From the NCBI GenBank assembly GCA_026261815.1, contig JAMPIT010000575.1:38355501-38419500 (forward strand): a stretch of 64,000 nucleotides of DNA, written 5' to 3'. The notes below the pieces were generated by a model. It was not told the DNA's origin. It saw only the letters and a list, made by a program, of their open reading frames with translations, and did not search any database. Origin of the DNA: Monarcha castaneiventris obscurior (taxonomy: Eukaryota; Chordata; Aves; Passeriformes; Monarchidae). The translations under genes were made by a program, and so were the position numbers. Each line of letters opens with the position of its first letter. Positions within the stretch are counted from its first letter, which is position 1. This document shows positions 49,299 to 62,955 of the stretch, one piece after another.

Positions 49299-52200
49299 AT
49301 TGCTGTCTATGTAAAGAAGCCAAAGCACGAACGACCATCACTAAGGAATTAAATTCCCCCTCTTAAAGTGCCGCTCCTTCCTTGTGTTTTTTGTTCCTTT
49401 TAGATGCACTTTATTATCTAGCTTCTGCCAATCCACACCGAGGCCTGTGAAGTTAAAGGGTCTCTGATGTAGCTACAAATTAACACAGAAACATTTTCCC
49501 GAGTACTCGACACCCAGCATGCAGTTCAGAAGAGAGCCCACAAGAGGTCCCACAGATACTGCTATCCAGGGAGCTACAGCAAGAGTGGAAATTGCACCCT
49601 TTGCGTCAACAAGCCATCCGAGAAAGCACTTGGAAGAAGTGGGCCTTTAGTATAGAAAGAAACCAATAGTTTTAAGCAACTTAAGCTTCACTCTGAAGTT
49701 GGGTAAATAGTAACACGAATTAGTGTCACGCCCCAAGAGCTACACCTGTATCCACTGTATATCCAAAGTATCCAGCATTGCCTTTTCGCATCTTCAAGCC
49801 TCTATTGGCACCCTGTGAAATGGGTTTACGATCTCTTCCGCTACAGGCAGTTTAAACTCAAGATCAAACCTTGCAGAGAAGTCTGGCTTAAGGAATTTGG
49901 TGTTGTTATATGGCTACATATCACAACAGCCCGAATTGAGTGCATCATTCTGTGACGGGGGGTTTTATTCCTAGATTATAAATCTGTGGACTTTAAATCA
50001 AGAGGCACTGACTGTTATGCTAATTTGACTGTCGTGGTGGAGCAGAATGTTCTGTTTTGCTCAGTAACATGTCCTGAAGGCGGTGCCTAATGTTCAGTTG
50101 TAATATCCATCTGGCAGAAGGTATCGAGCCTTGATTAAAGACCTCAAGAACTGAAGGGGCCTCTCCTGCTCTTGGGTTAGAGGAAAAGGCAAGCATTCCA
50201 TTGTGTGTTAAAAACTAGCACAATCCCTGCTCTGAACAGATTGGAAGATTCTTCAAATGGTGAAGGAATGGCTTTGTGTCTTTGGCCAAAATTGTTCCCC
50301 AGGGACCTTCCCTTTCCCCCAGATTGCGTGTATCAATGTGAAGATGTGTTTTATGGTCAAGGGCTTGATTTCCTTAGAAGACTTGTGCACTAAAGAAGGA
50401 TATTGGTGAAGTGGAGGTGCCTGAGTCCAGACTCCTAAAAATACCTACTCAGTGTTGTTGCAGAGGCACCTAACGTTCACAGGTCTGCAACTTTTGGGTT
50501 TAAAGATCTCTAAACATTAAGAGGTTTTCCCAATCTTGAACTTGTTTGGATTTAGTTTAGGAGTAAGAAGTTTAGCAGCATATTGTCTACAGGGCCTAAC
50601 AAAAATAGCTGGTCTATTCCCCAGCTGAAGTGCTCAGAGAGCCTTCATCCAGTAGTTATTCTCAGAGCATGTCCTCACTCATCATCACCATCAGCTTTTC
50701 AGTCCCTCTGGGTCACGTCACAGAGCTCTTTCCCAAGTAGGGCTCACCCTGCACGTGGAGAATTATTGCCCCACCAGGCAGGCTTTGACATTTAGGGACA
50801 TTCTCCCGGTGTTTTTGACTAGCCAAGCATAAGGGAAGGGCTTAAAGATCCACCAAAGAGTAGGGATGTAGAAGGGGACACCAGTCAAGTTCAGTGGTAA
50901 AGGTGTGAATTCCTGTGTTCCTGGATTATGCATTAAAATGCCATCAGATAGTGTAAACAAGCTGGCAATAACAAAACCCCAGATCTTCCCTGTTCCCATG
51001 GCTGCTCCAATCTTTGCTGAGGAATTTGGCTGTGGCAACCCTTAGAAAGGTATTGTGTACTGCATGGAAAACATGAAAAGCAGAAGTCACCACTTCCCTT
51101 GATCATTTCCTCCAGTGATTAATTATCCTCAGAGTTTAAAACTGCACCTTATTTTTAATTTCAGTTGTCTTTGTTTCCAACCACGAGTGCCTTTTATGCC
51201 TTTCTGTGGTAATTTTAAAAGCCTGTGTTCTCACTAGGTATTTATACTTTGTAATCTAGTTTTGCTGCTGCCTTTGAATAAAGTAAGCAGCCTGGGCTCT
51301 TCTAATCTTAGGATTGTTTTCTTCCTCACATCAATTATTTGAGGACTTTTTCTTGCTCTCTATCCAATCTATCAACAACAGAAATACAAGAATTGTTCCA
51401 GCACCAGCTCCATCAATGTGAACTAGAGAAATATAGCCACTTTCCTCCCACAGCTTTCCATGTGGTTGTTTATCTGAGGATCACACTGGCCTTTTTAGCC
51501 ACGCCACTGCTCTGGGGGCTTGAATCCAGGTCCACGTCCATGGTGACTCTTGAATCCTTCTCAAGGTTGTCATTTTCTGGATTAGAAAATTCCATGTAGT
51601 CTTTGAGCTGCTACAAATAAACATACTTGGCTGTGTTACAGACATCGGTCTTAAAAATAAATCCTTTGCTGGTGTCACTGGCACAGCCTCTTAGTGTTTC
51701 TGGTACCTGTAGACATTCTCAATGCTATTTTGCAGCTGCTTGTGGATCACACCAGGAGACAGACATTCTTAGGTTATCCCAGTGCTTTAGGATGTAGGTC
51801 TCACCAAAGTGCTGCTCCTTCTCTGAGATCATGGCAAGACTGCAAAAGACATCATGTCCTGAAAGAGAACAAAAACATTTATAAAAATTGTATGCCTGTT
51901 CGGAGCCTTGTTAATGTTTTTCTCATCTACTTCTTGGCCTGTAGTGTTATGAAGATTGCTTATGTTCCTAATGAACTTTGAAAACTCCCTTTTAGCCTTG
52001 CCAGTGTAGGGATTTTTTTTTCTGTTTCCTGTGTAATTTTTCTGTTCTTGAAATCTTCTCACGTATATCCTTTGGTTTTTGGTTTCCCTTTCTTCCATCT
52101 GTAGCATTACTCTTACCTGTTGATTTTCACTGATTTTTTCTGAATCCAGAAAGGAATTTAGTTGAAGAAGTTGTAATTCCTGAGTTTTTGTGTCTCCCAC

Positions 52201-52660
52201 TGCAGGCTATCTTCTTCCCACCCTTAAAGTACAGTAGGAGGATGTGCAATCTTCTCTTGCAAAGCAGTGCTCTGAAGGTGAGCATTTTCTCCAGCAGGGC
52301 AGAGGTTCAGTGCCAGAATGGAAATCTCCCAGCTTGAATTTTCCCCTTGCCTCCCCATTCTTATAAGAGCCCATCTTTGGCCATATGAGGCACAGCTTGC
52401 ATGGCTGATCAGCAGTAAACTGAAAATCCTGTTTCTGCTTTGGAGAGGCCACAGCACCACAGCACCGTCTCCTCCCTCAGGACACCGTGTGCTTTGAAGG
52501 ATTGTGCCTCCTACTGGGAAACAGATATGGAAGGGCACAGGGGATTGTCAAGAGTGGAAACTTGGTGCAGGAATGCTCAGCATCCGAACCAGCCTTAAAA
52601 GAAGTTTGTAGGATGTTGCTGTTTCCTTGATTGGAAAAAGAATAGAAGCCGGGCAAGGCT
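49299..52660. other. Intergenic spacer
   Basis: No gene, RNA or repeat recognised. A 91-codon frame on the minus strand (50763-51038) with hydrophobic stretches has no family features. Confidence 0.5.
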
Positions 52661-52661
52661 G

Positions 52662-52683
52662 TGACTCAGCCTGTGAGTCAGCA
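52662..52683. promoter_or_regulatory. Paired AP-1/MARE-like sites
   Basis: TGACTCAGC at 52662-52670 and TGAGTCAGCA at 52674-52683 start 12 bases apart. Both contain the TGA[C/G]TCA core, with a GC extension as in MARE/NF-E2-type sites. A third TGACTCA is at 53640-53646. Such clusters are common in enhancers; function is inferred. Confidence 0.4.
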
Positions 52684-52870
52684 GGGGCTGCTTTCCGATG
52701 AGGCCACCTTGTGTTTTTTGCTCTCTGTCACACCTTCCCTGCTGCCTGCCACGGCACAGTAAATACCATTTACTGCCGCTTCTCTTTGCTCACCGTGTCA
52801 TTCCAGCCTGTAACCTCTGCCCTGACGCCTCCCACTGCACCGTCTCTCCAACGTTCTGCTTCTGTGCTCC

Positions 52871-52920
52871 ATTCCATTCCATTCCATTCCATTCCATTCC
52901 ATTCCATTCCATTCCATTCC
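52871..52920. repeat. (ATTCC)10 microsatellite
   Basis: Ten perfect ATTCC units (GGAAT on the other strand), preceded by tcc and ended by ctggg. The same pentamer as human satellite II/III DNA, here as a short locus. Confidence 0.95.
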
Positions 52921-55900
52921 CTGGGCTGCTGGGATTTTTGTGCCTTCAGTACTCCAGTCCGGGGTGCATTTAGCAGCTGCAAACTCTTGCTTTGCAGCAA
53001 CAGAGACACATTGTGACCTATTCACCACAGAGGGAAAATCCCAGGGATGAGTAGGAATTCCCTGGAAGAAAAGACACAGGATGAGGACCTGACCTGGATC
53101 CTCCCCGAGGCAGCGGTGACCTTCATCAGACACCGCAGACTGTGGTTTCTCAGCCAGCCATTAAACGAGCCGGACCAGTGCTGCAGGTCCAACATACTGG
53201 TTTTGAATACATCTTCTCTTTACTGCGTCTTTCTCTGTCTGTGTCCCCACACGCGCAGCTCTCCGCTGAGATCCCAGTGCTTTTCCAATGTGAGGCGTGA
53301 TGTCAGCCAAAAGGCACTCAGGGACTCGGGGAAGGGAGGGTGCTGCGGGAAGGAGTGGTGCCCCAAGACACACACAGCTAACGCTTTCTGGACTCACAGT
53401 CTTGGATGCATACTCAGCTCCATGGAAGCTCTCTGGTTTCTACTGAAGTGATTTTTTTGAGCTTGGACAAAGCAAATAATTTTAGCCATGCACTATTTAC
53501 ATCCAGGCAAGCAGCCAGGACATACCTCTGTCTATGGTTGCGTCCACTGTTAAGCAAAACAGTCCTACTGTTTTATTTATTAACCAAACATTTCTAATAG
53601 CCAAGCTAATTTTATCCTTTCCTTAATGATGGCTGACGATGACTCAGTCTGGCTGGGAGGAGTCTCAGTAGCACAGTGCCCAGATTTTAAACCGGTGTTT
53701 TACGGAAGGAAGGGCTGGCTGTCCATGTACCACAGGGGCTCTGGCTTTGGACCTGCTCACTTTACCTCTCTCTTTGTGTAGATGTGGAATAAATAAACCA
53801 GTGAAGTATTCCACAAATGAGTTTGTTAGGCAGGGTGGAGCGGAGATGACCTTGTAAGAGATATAACTTTTAGCAATAATATCAGGAGCTGGTACACATA
53901 GTTCTCTGTAAGTTTTTTAATGTTTTAATGCTTTATCAATATTTTCTGTCTGAATCAGTCCTCAGTTTATGTGCGTCTCTTCCTTAACTTTAGGATTACT
54001 CTCATAGGTAAGCGAGGTATCTAGTCTAGGCAAATCTTTAGGGCCCTTTTTCTGTTCAGTGGACAGTGACAGGTTCCTCTGGGAGAGGATTCACTCACTT
54101 GCCTGGGCAATCCCAGAAAATCCTGCTCTATATTTCATTAGTAATTTACAAAGGCAAGCAGAAGATGTGGAGTTTACAACGTAAAACTGTATGTAGTCAT
54201 GTTCCAAAAATGAGGTTAAGTTAGATGAGGTCCTTATGGATTTAAAATTTTGGTTACTGAAAGCTTCAAGATGCAGATATGTACTTTTTGTAAACAGGGC
54301 TCTAAGGTATAGAGAAGCCAGTGTAGAAGCACAGAATCTCCTAATTTACCTCCAGTCTCCAAACAAGGAATGCAAGGAAGATCTTATAAGAAAAGTGAAA
54401 CAGCTATATGTCATCCTGACCAATTTAAAATATAATTCAGGTTGCTTTCCAGCAACATCTCAGTAGGGCAGTCCTCAAACCAATTGAAAGGTTTGAGCCA
54501 TAGGATCCAAGCCATAGGATCAATTTCCACTACCTCCAAAGACGCCACATGAATGTAATGTGTTCCTACCTAAGAGTATTCTAGCTGGTATCAGCCAGCA
54601 GTGAGTTCTCTTAACCACTGTGATAAACTTTAATTTACTGAACTAGCACACTGTGCAAAGGGTTTGCCCAGTAGTGGGGCCACTCTGGCTTTGGAAGAGT
54701 TTTAACCGGCTGCATTGTTCCTTTCAGACGTGGGCAGAAGTCAGTTTATTCTGATTCAGATGGAAACAAAGAACAAGAGCTTGAAAAACAATGAAATCCC
54801 CATAAGTGGGATCAACCTGGTTGTTTTTCTCTTAGTTCTTGATTGCAAATTCACAGTATTTTAGCTGCTGAGTCCTCAGGGGAGGCTTTTTCAAACTGTC
54901 AGTGCAGAGGGCTGGCACTCAGGAAACTGGTATTTTCTTCCAAGCACTGCCACTAGCCAGGGGATCTTGACAAAGTCACCCCCTCTCCCCAAGTCTTATG
55001 CATTTCCCTTTTTATAAAACTACGAATAATGGACCACAGGCTTTTGCTCTGCAACTTGTAGATGCAATGTCCCGTTTTAGCGCAGGCTCTGAAATTTTAT
55101 TTCCTATATTATAAAGCTCACAGGGCTTTGACATTTAATTTTACCATGGAAATTGTCAACTCTATTTGAGCAACACTTGTAGAGACTGGGTCCTGTTATG
55201 GGACTCAGACTAAGGAGGCTTCTCTTACAAGATCAATAACCCTGGCTGAAGCATGGATGACACCGGCCTGGCAAAATTTGTTCCCTTCCTGGGTTTTGAT
55301 CTCTGTTTTGTGATTTGTGCAGAAAGCCAGGAGCGGTTCAGTTGAAGTTTAAGCGGTTAGTGCTGTTTAGGGAGTATCAAAACCCGATTAGCAGAATTGG
55401 TTGGTTCAGGATTTCTGGTGGCCAGTTCCTTCAGCTCAACATGGAGCTCCATCCTGGGTCTTTGGAACAGGGCACTGCATGCTCCCCTGAAGAGTTGGGG
55501 CACACCAAGGTGTGTGTGCTGCAAACGCCTCTGCAGACATGCCTCATCTTGGCAAGACCCTGCTGTTTCTGTATCATTGCTGTTGAGTATTAGTAATTGC
55601 ATCCAAGCTTTGCATTTCCCTCCCTTTCCTGTTCTCCTTGTCCAGTTGCCTGCCATGAGCATGGTGAAAGCAGCCACATCTCATGTCTGTCCCTGCAAAA
55701 ACATGCACATTGAGCAGCTTGACCTCATTGCTCCTATTCAGTTCTATCTTACTGTGCCCCTAATAACTTGGCTTTGCCATCCTTGGAGGTAAAAAATTAA
55801 GCAGGAGTAGAGGGAGGATTCCTGGTCCTGTGCAAGAGCCTGCATCCCACTGGTGGGGAGTCCCACCCACCAGAGCTCAGCAGTTGATGAGCAGCTGTGG

Positions 55901-58900
55901 AGGGAAGACAGAGCTGGTGCCTGTGGGGGTAGGGCTTGCATAGGAATGTTTGGCGCGTGATGAATGTGCTGTACTATTTACATCTCTCCCCCCTTCAAGT
56001 TTTCATTGTGCTGGAGCCTGCCCACTCCAGCAACCAGCTCCTGCAGTCTTTACCAGCTATGAGCTCTGTAGTCCGTGCTTGTTAGACTTCAAAGCACTTG
56101 CCATCAGGTGTAAGGATGTTAAGTTAGGAACAGGCGGAGTGGTTATGCAGGCCTTGTGCTGGAGGGAGGCTGGAAGGCAGGGGTGCTCTCAAGGGAGTTC
56201 TGGCTCCTTTGGCTGCTACACAGAGGAGATTGAGAGCACCATGTCATGGCACAGGCACAGGAGCTGCTGCACAGAGGGACTGTGAGCAGAGTGGTCCAGG
56301 CTGGACCCTGAGACTCTTGTGCTTGTGCTTTCACTACAGAACTAAAGGGCAGAAGGTGATTCTCCTTCTGACTATTTGTGCAAAATTCAATGGCAAGCAG
56401 CCCAGGGCAGGAAGACAGTGACTCCTGTCACTGGCTCTTACAGGTGTGAGATGGTTGAGGTCAAACCCCTTCTGCCTCCTGATGGAAATAAGATCTAAAT
56501 CTCAATCTTCTAGGTGCCGAACTGAACTTAAGAGAGAGACAAAGTTACCTTTCCTCAGGGGTTTTGGGTTTTGCACTTGTGATTTAACCTGGAATCCCAA
56601 CAACCACCTGTTTGTTTAGAGGTCCAATTTGAGGCCAGTACTTCCTTCCACCCTGCTGTGAGTGTGACTAAAGGCACTGCCACTTTTTTATTTTAGAGGA
56701 AATACCTTGTCCTGGTTGTCATGCACCGATGCTATTCTGTGAACTGTAAGGGCAGAATCTGAGCCCTATACTCATGGTAGTGACAGGATCCTGGCATTGG
56801 TGATTGTGTTTTTCACATCTGAATTTTTCCCCAGGCAGTACTGGCCAAGAAGCAACATATGTGGAAAATATGATATTACGTTTATGCCTAGAAGCAGTTG
56901 CAATATGTATTTCAGTAGCAAGGCAAGGCCTGAAATGAGAATGGAGAAAGAGCTGCTCACTCTTCTCCCACACAGCCAACGTAATTTATTTTTCATGGGC
57001 TAAGTCTCTGAGGTGGCAGGAGTACATTAGATCCTGCCTGAGGTTCATCTGACCAGCTATGGACATCCTAGGTTCACTTTAAAGCTGGTGCAGAGACAGA
57101 GGCACATCTGGAGGATGCCGCCTCGTCCTTGCCTGGCCATGTAGAATGATGCAAGTCACAGCCTTGTGGTGCCTGCCTCTCTGCTTTGGCTGTTGGGATA
57201 ACTGGGCTCCATAGGGGCATCTCCACTGCTGATCCAAGGGGCACAGAGGGTGCTGGAGCTAGGGAGCAGCTGGAACCTCATATCCATCTATCATGTCTGG
57301 CCAAACCTTTAATGCAGAACATCTCACTCCTCCTACTCCTACTACTCCTTGGTTCCAAAACACAGTGGTGTTTCTGGAGACAGGCAGTCCTGGGTGTGGC
57401 TACTATCTTGCCTCTTGATGAGAGTTTCTGGATCCTGCCAGCAGGTTTAGCTTTCTCAAGGGTTATGGCTTTCTCCTTCCCTCTTCTGAGATGATGCAAG
57501 CCTAACAAGCCTGTAACTCTAATTTTGTTCCCACTCACCAGTCTTTTGTCAATGCAGACTGTCAGGAGCTGTCTCACGCCTTGTTTTGGGCAGCATGTAG
57601 CACGGCAAGCTCTCAGCATTGACTGAATCACACTGCACTTTCAAAAATATAAAATAAAACAAATAGTAGAAAAATCAATATTAATACCTAGAAGAAAAGC
57701 ATGTAAATGGATAGCTTCCCTGTCCAAAACAGATTTAAGGTGTGTAAGAACTATTGTGGCTCTGACTAACTGACAATCCGTAAAACAAAGACCATTACAG
57801 TTGAAACCTCAACTCTTTTTTTGTAGTTGTTATAACGTTAAAAAGCATCTCCTAATTTAAAGAACAGAGATACTGCAGCTTTCAGCACATCTCTAAATAG
57901 ATCATTTTGACAGAGAATCATTTACACTATTAAAAACATTGCCTTTTACTGCTAATCTAAAGCTATCCTACTTCTGCTGTCTAGGATGGGATTGTCATTG
58001 TGCTTCTTTTGAACAGTCTGAAGATTAACAGAGATCTGTTGGGTATGAAGACTGTGATAAAGTGCTAAGGGAAGCAGCCTTTGGATTTTATTAATTTTAT
58101 TCAGTATTTATGCAATGTATTTATACTTCATCATTTACAAGGTGTCTGTCAGACTCCCACTGTGCAAGCTTTTGTACAAAATGAGAATACGTCTCTGTCC
58201 CAATGGTGTTACCATCCATAGAGCAGTTTGGGTGCTTCACTGTTCCCAGTTGTCACCCTTTTCCTCTAATTGTGCACCATGGACAACCTCCTCTACAATT
58301 TTTTGTTTAAAACTTCGTGGTCTTTTTCTCTTCTGATTTCAGCTGTGCCACCACTTCAGGGCATCCACTGTCTGCTGTGGGTGGACACTGTGAGTCTGGT
58401 TAAGGTAAATGCAAGTAAAGAAGCAGAGCAGTCAGATCAGCATCCCAGGCAGTCTGAGGCAGTTCGTGGCCTCTCACTAGTCCACCCTTGTTTGTGAGCA
58501 TCATGACAGAGGTGAGCAACAGAACAGCACTACCAGTGGAGGGTCATTCCTCACCAGCACCAGGGACACCATGGGGAAGGTGTGAAGACAAAAGGCAGAA
58601 GAGATTTGCATCAAAACCTTGTTTTAGGTGGGAATCAAAATCCCCAAAATGTGTTTTTAAGCTCTTCCCTAAAGAGTTTATTGTCCTTCTGCCCACCCCC
58701 TCCCCTAGCCCTTGATTCTCTTAGTTATAATAGGAAGATTGTTTCACTCTTGCTTTTCCAGTTGCTCAGCACTGGGCTCCCTTCCCAGAGTAAGTTTTTA
58801 AACTAATTTATAAAAGAGACTGTTTCCCCATGAGGCAGTGAGGAGGCAGATGTGCTCTCTGACATGCCATGGCATGTTGGTTGGCACGGTTGAGCTCCAA

Positions 58901-59865
58901 GTCCAAGCTTGGTATGTCCACTGAAACAAATGGTGTCTCTCTCATGAGACTGCTTGCCCTTGGAGACACTCTCTTCTTCCTTTTCTTCTCAGAAGAAAGG
59001 AACAGTGATATACAACATTAGAATCTCAAAGAGGCCATGATAGAAGACTGGAGATCCAGCCTAGAAAAATATTTGGAGTCAAGAATGTTTTGAAAGACTA
59101 GAGTAGAGGGGTCAAGCATGTGAGGAGATAGATTTTCTATTTGTAGCAAATCCAGTGTCAGCCATGTGAACAGAGACAGGGCTGGAGAAACAGTGTGGGA
59201 AAGTAGACAGACAAGCTTGGCAGCTTCTTAATGGCTAGAGACTTTGGATGCTGACATGATTTTCAGGTTTGTTTTGCAGGGAGGTATTCTTCCTTTTGAG
59301 ACATTGTTCTTGGTACTTGAGACCCTTGGAGAACAGGAAGACTGCTCATCTACGTTAGGTCAATGAAGATGGATGTAAACCTTTCATTCTCCTTTCCTGC
59401 TCTTCCTCCTAATTTTTTCTCCTCATTTTCTTATCACAAGAGACCTTCCTCAGATTTCTCTCATCTTCTCGCTTGACCTGTCACAACCTGCCTCCTGGGT
59501 TTCCTCACACCTATTTCCATTTGTTTTCCTTCTTAACCTTTTCTTAGTACCCCAGATTTTCAGGAATGCAGATCCTCCTCCACTCTGTTTTTTGCCCAAT
59601 ATCTTCCTTTTCCTTCTGGTCAATACTGTTTTCTGGATCCTTACCTCTTTTCTTGCCCTTCCTTCTCTCCAGTCTCTCTTAATCTTCCCCAACACACTTT
59701 ACCTCTGTCATGCCTTGCAAACCCTGCATCTATACAGTTTGTTGTCTACAACCTCTCTTGTCTCTCACACGCCTCTGCCTGCCACTGAGTGATCAGCTTC
59801 TTCATCAGGCAAAGTGCAGAGGCAGCCACTGATCTCTTCTCTGTGGGACCAGTGACAGAACCCAA
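52921..59865. other. Intergenic spacer
   Basis: About 7 kb of unique sequence without recognised genes, RNA genes or clear transposons. An AT-rich part lies at 57630-58000. Open frames reach at most about 130 codons, without family features. Confidence 0.5.
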
Positions 59866-60123
59866 GGGAATGGCCTGAAGTTGTCTCAGTGGAGGTTTAG
59901 GTTGGATATCAGGAAAAGGTTCTTCACCAGAGGGTGGGTGGGCACTGGAACAGGCTCCCCAGGGAAGTGCTCACAGCACCAGCCTGACAGAGTTCGAGAA
60001 GTGTTTGGACAATTCTCTCAGGCACAGGGTGTGACTCTTGGGGTGTCCTCTGCAGGCTCAGGAGTTGGACTCAATGATCCTTGTGTGTCCCTTCCAACTT
60101 GGGATATTCTGTGATTCTATGAT
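59866..60123 (+). mobile_element. CR1 3' end fragment
   Basis: Shows the CR1 coding end (WRFRLDIRKRFFTRG) and tail: gttggactcaatgatccttg, then gtcccttccaacttgggata and attctgtgattctatgat. Plus strand; a different CR1 subfamily tail from the 49058 copy. Confidence 0.92.
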
Positions 60124-62955
60124 CACTTTTTTCTTGTGTCCCTTTGACCACATCACTCTGCAATCCTCCCTGGGCTCCCTCTGCTCCATCACATGAAACA
60201 TCAGGTTCCTGCCCACACTGTTAACCCTGCTCAGCTTATTGCACTGTCACCACTCAACGGGTTTGGAGAAGGCAGCCCCAGCTCCCACGAGGCCACGCTG
60301 CTGCCACAGTTCATGCTGACACCACCAGCTCACTCTGCCCATTGCCAATTCAATGTGTATTTTGCCAGAGCCCTTCTGCTCACATCAATGGTCTTAGAGC
60401 TGTTTTGGATCTGATCTTAATACTCCTTTTGGCATCAGTCCCTATAGGCATCACTCCCTATCACTGCCTATAGGCATCACTCCCTGTGATGCCAATGAAA
60501 GCGTGTGATAGCAGATAAGCTACTGCAGCACCAAGTCATCAAACCCCTGGCCAACTCCATCTCACTGTGAGTCCTCTTTCTGTGGTGCCTCGGCTGGGAA
60601 TGTAATCTTCCCAGGGCAGAGCAGTCCTTTTGTCTTTATCTTTTCAGCATGGTGAGTGCCACAGCATGATGATGGCACTAGTCTCTTTAGAAACAGTGAT
60701 GTTAGCAAGAGAAAAAAATATGCAGCTCTGTGTTCAAGGGTCACAACAGCTATCTGAAATTAGATAGAAACGGGAAAGGCACTTCGCTTGGACAGAAAAT
60801 GGAACTGGGAGCAGAGGAGTGGAGCTCCATGCTGGCTTTCAACTGATGCGCCTCATGGGAAGTGAGAACCTGAAGCTCCTGCTTTTCAGGATGAGTCAGG
60901 TTTATCAGTTTGCTGGTAAATGCAGAGCTAAATTGGCAGACAGACCCCAGCCTCACACCTTCACTCCTCAGAGTTTCAGAAAAGCCCATGAAAAGCCTTT
61001 GAGGCTCAGAAGACAACTTGGGGCTATACATCTGATGTGACAGAGGTGACACTTTGCAGCAAGAGGTTGATTGGCAGGTCCAGGACAGAGGCAGGATGTT
61101 TCCTGGTGGAAATCATTGATCTGTTCAGTGTGCTGGTGGCCACTGTCATGCACATCTTCAGATACCTCATGCTGCCTTTTCATTGGAATGGGACCATGCC
61201 CATGCTGGGGTAATGCATGTCAGCCTTGGAGTGGGGTGTTTAAAGTCATTGTCTGGCCTAGGTTTGCCTGAGTAGCAGGGCTTACCATGCTTGTGAAAAT
61301 ATTTTCTTCTGCTGCCCAGGTAACTGCAAGTCTGAGATCAGAAAAGCACCTAACAGCTAAGGTTCAGCTTCAGTTCTTGATCTTCCAGGAGCCTTTTTAC
61401 ATCCAGGAAAATGGAATTTTATGTCTGTGCTTTCCTTTCCATCACCTTTCCTGAACATGACTAACTCTTTCTGTCAGGGCTGGGTGACCAGTCATCTGCC
61501 TGGACCAAACCCAAACCCACTTATTACATTTCCTGTTGTTCCCCAGCCTGTCCAGCCTGCCTCTCTCTCCCCTAGCTGATATCACCGCACCAAGAGCTGT
61601 TGACGTATTTCCTTGTCTTGATACTTCCAGAAGTCATCCCTGAGTAGAGGAATGATAGCCATAGAGTGCAGTCTATTTTTAGCCTTTTAAAGACTCCTCC
61701 TCTGACCTTGGGCAGGCACTTTAACCACTCACTGTACCACTTCATAATTTTCAGTATGGACTAATCCTACCTTGTCTGCAAAGTACTTGTGGGATGGTAG
61801 CACTTGGGAGTTTTTTTTCCCCTTGGAAATTGTATTACAAAAGGGACTTGTACCCTATTGGCATCCAGGATTTTTTAAGTTGTTGGCAACACAGAGCATC
61901 ACATCTCACTTCCTGGGTGGGAAAACGCTACGTTTTCTTGACTCTGAGGTACTGCTCTGTAATCTCCTTTCCATCTCCAGTATTTTGAAAACAGTCACTG
62001 AAGGAATCCGGCTTTTACCCAGCAGTAACCAAGATACCATAGGGAGCTGTTCATTGGGCGGATGGTTACTCTGCTGAACACCAACTCAGAGGAGCAGCTT
62101 CATTCCCTTTTTCTGCCAGTTCCATAGGTTTGGCCAAAATGTTCTGAGGTGGATGCTGATTAGAGGTAGGTGATCCTCATCCTACTAGTCTTCATCCTAC
62201 TGCCTATTGTTAATCCCTTCTGGGGGAGGGTCTCCCAAGGTGAGGTGATACCGGAGGGTTTTGAATGCTCCATACAGCACCAGGAGAGATGGGAGATGAA
62301 TGCCTTTCCCAGGAATCTAAGCAGCTTGTGGCTGGCAGCAATAGTGGTGACAGACACCCCAAAAAGAGACAAAGGGGGCTCCCAGCAGCTCCGGTGTTGC
62401 CACCTCTCTTCTTCCTCTCCCTCTCCTTAGGCCAGGCTCACAGCTGGAGAGGACAGCTAATGCCTTCTTTGGGGTGGCGAGTCTGACTTTGCAGCATCCC
62501 CTCTGACAGCCTCAGGAACATTTCTGGCTGTGTCAGCCAAAATTCCTGCCGGGGACTGCTGCAATGCAGCACACCACACCCCCGCCGGCTCTGAGCCCCA
62601 GCCTGGACAGCCAGTGCTGCTCAGCTCCAGCCCTGCCGCTGCCATAGGCGTCCCTCCTCCTCTTCCCACCGAGCCCTGATGATTTCAGGTTGCCTGGCAC
62701 CGTCTCCCGAGGGCAGTTCCTTCCGCAGCGTGTGTCAGAGCAGCCTGGCGCACGTTCGGTTTCACAAGGTGCTGCCTGCACAACGCGCTGCCTCCCCGAA
62801 GGGATCGGCTGTGGTTTCGTATTTCATTTCCCTCGCACGCTACACCCGAATTCCAGACGCTTTCTGGCTTCGCTGCTGCATGGACTCTGAGCGTCGATCC
62901 TTTGCCGTACCCAGAGGAGGCAGACCGGGCTTCCCTCAGCTCCAGGGAGTGGACC
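60124..62955. other. Region upstream of ENDOD1
   Basis: Mostly unique sequence with a short 26-bp duplication near 60441-60490. GC and CpG content rise from about 62520 toward the ENDOD1 start, which fits a promoter and 5'UTR. I see no TATA box, and the transcription start cannot be placed. Confidence 0.45.
60441..60490. repeat. 26-bp tandem duplication
   Basis: cctataggcatcactccct occurs at 60441 and, less its first-base context, again at 60467, a spacing of 26 bases. Confidence 0.6.

Noticed and set aside
50763..51038. A 91-codon minus-strand frame with hydrophobic stretches
   Set aside because: It looks membrane-like at first sight, but no family motif, promoter or poly(A) context was found.
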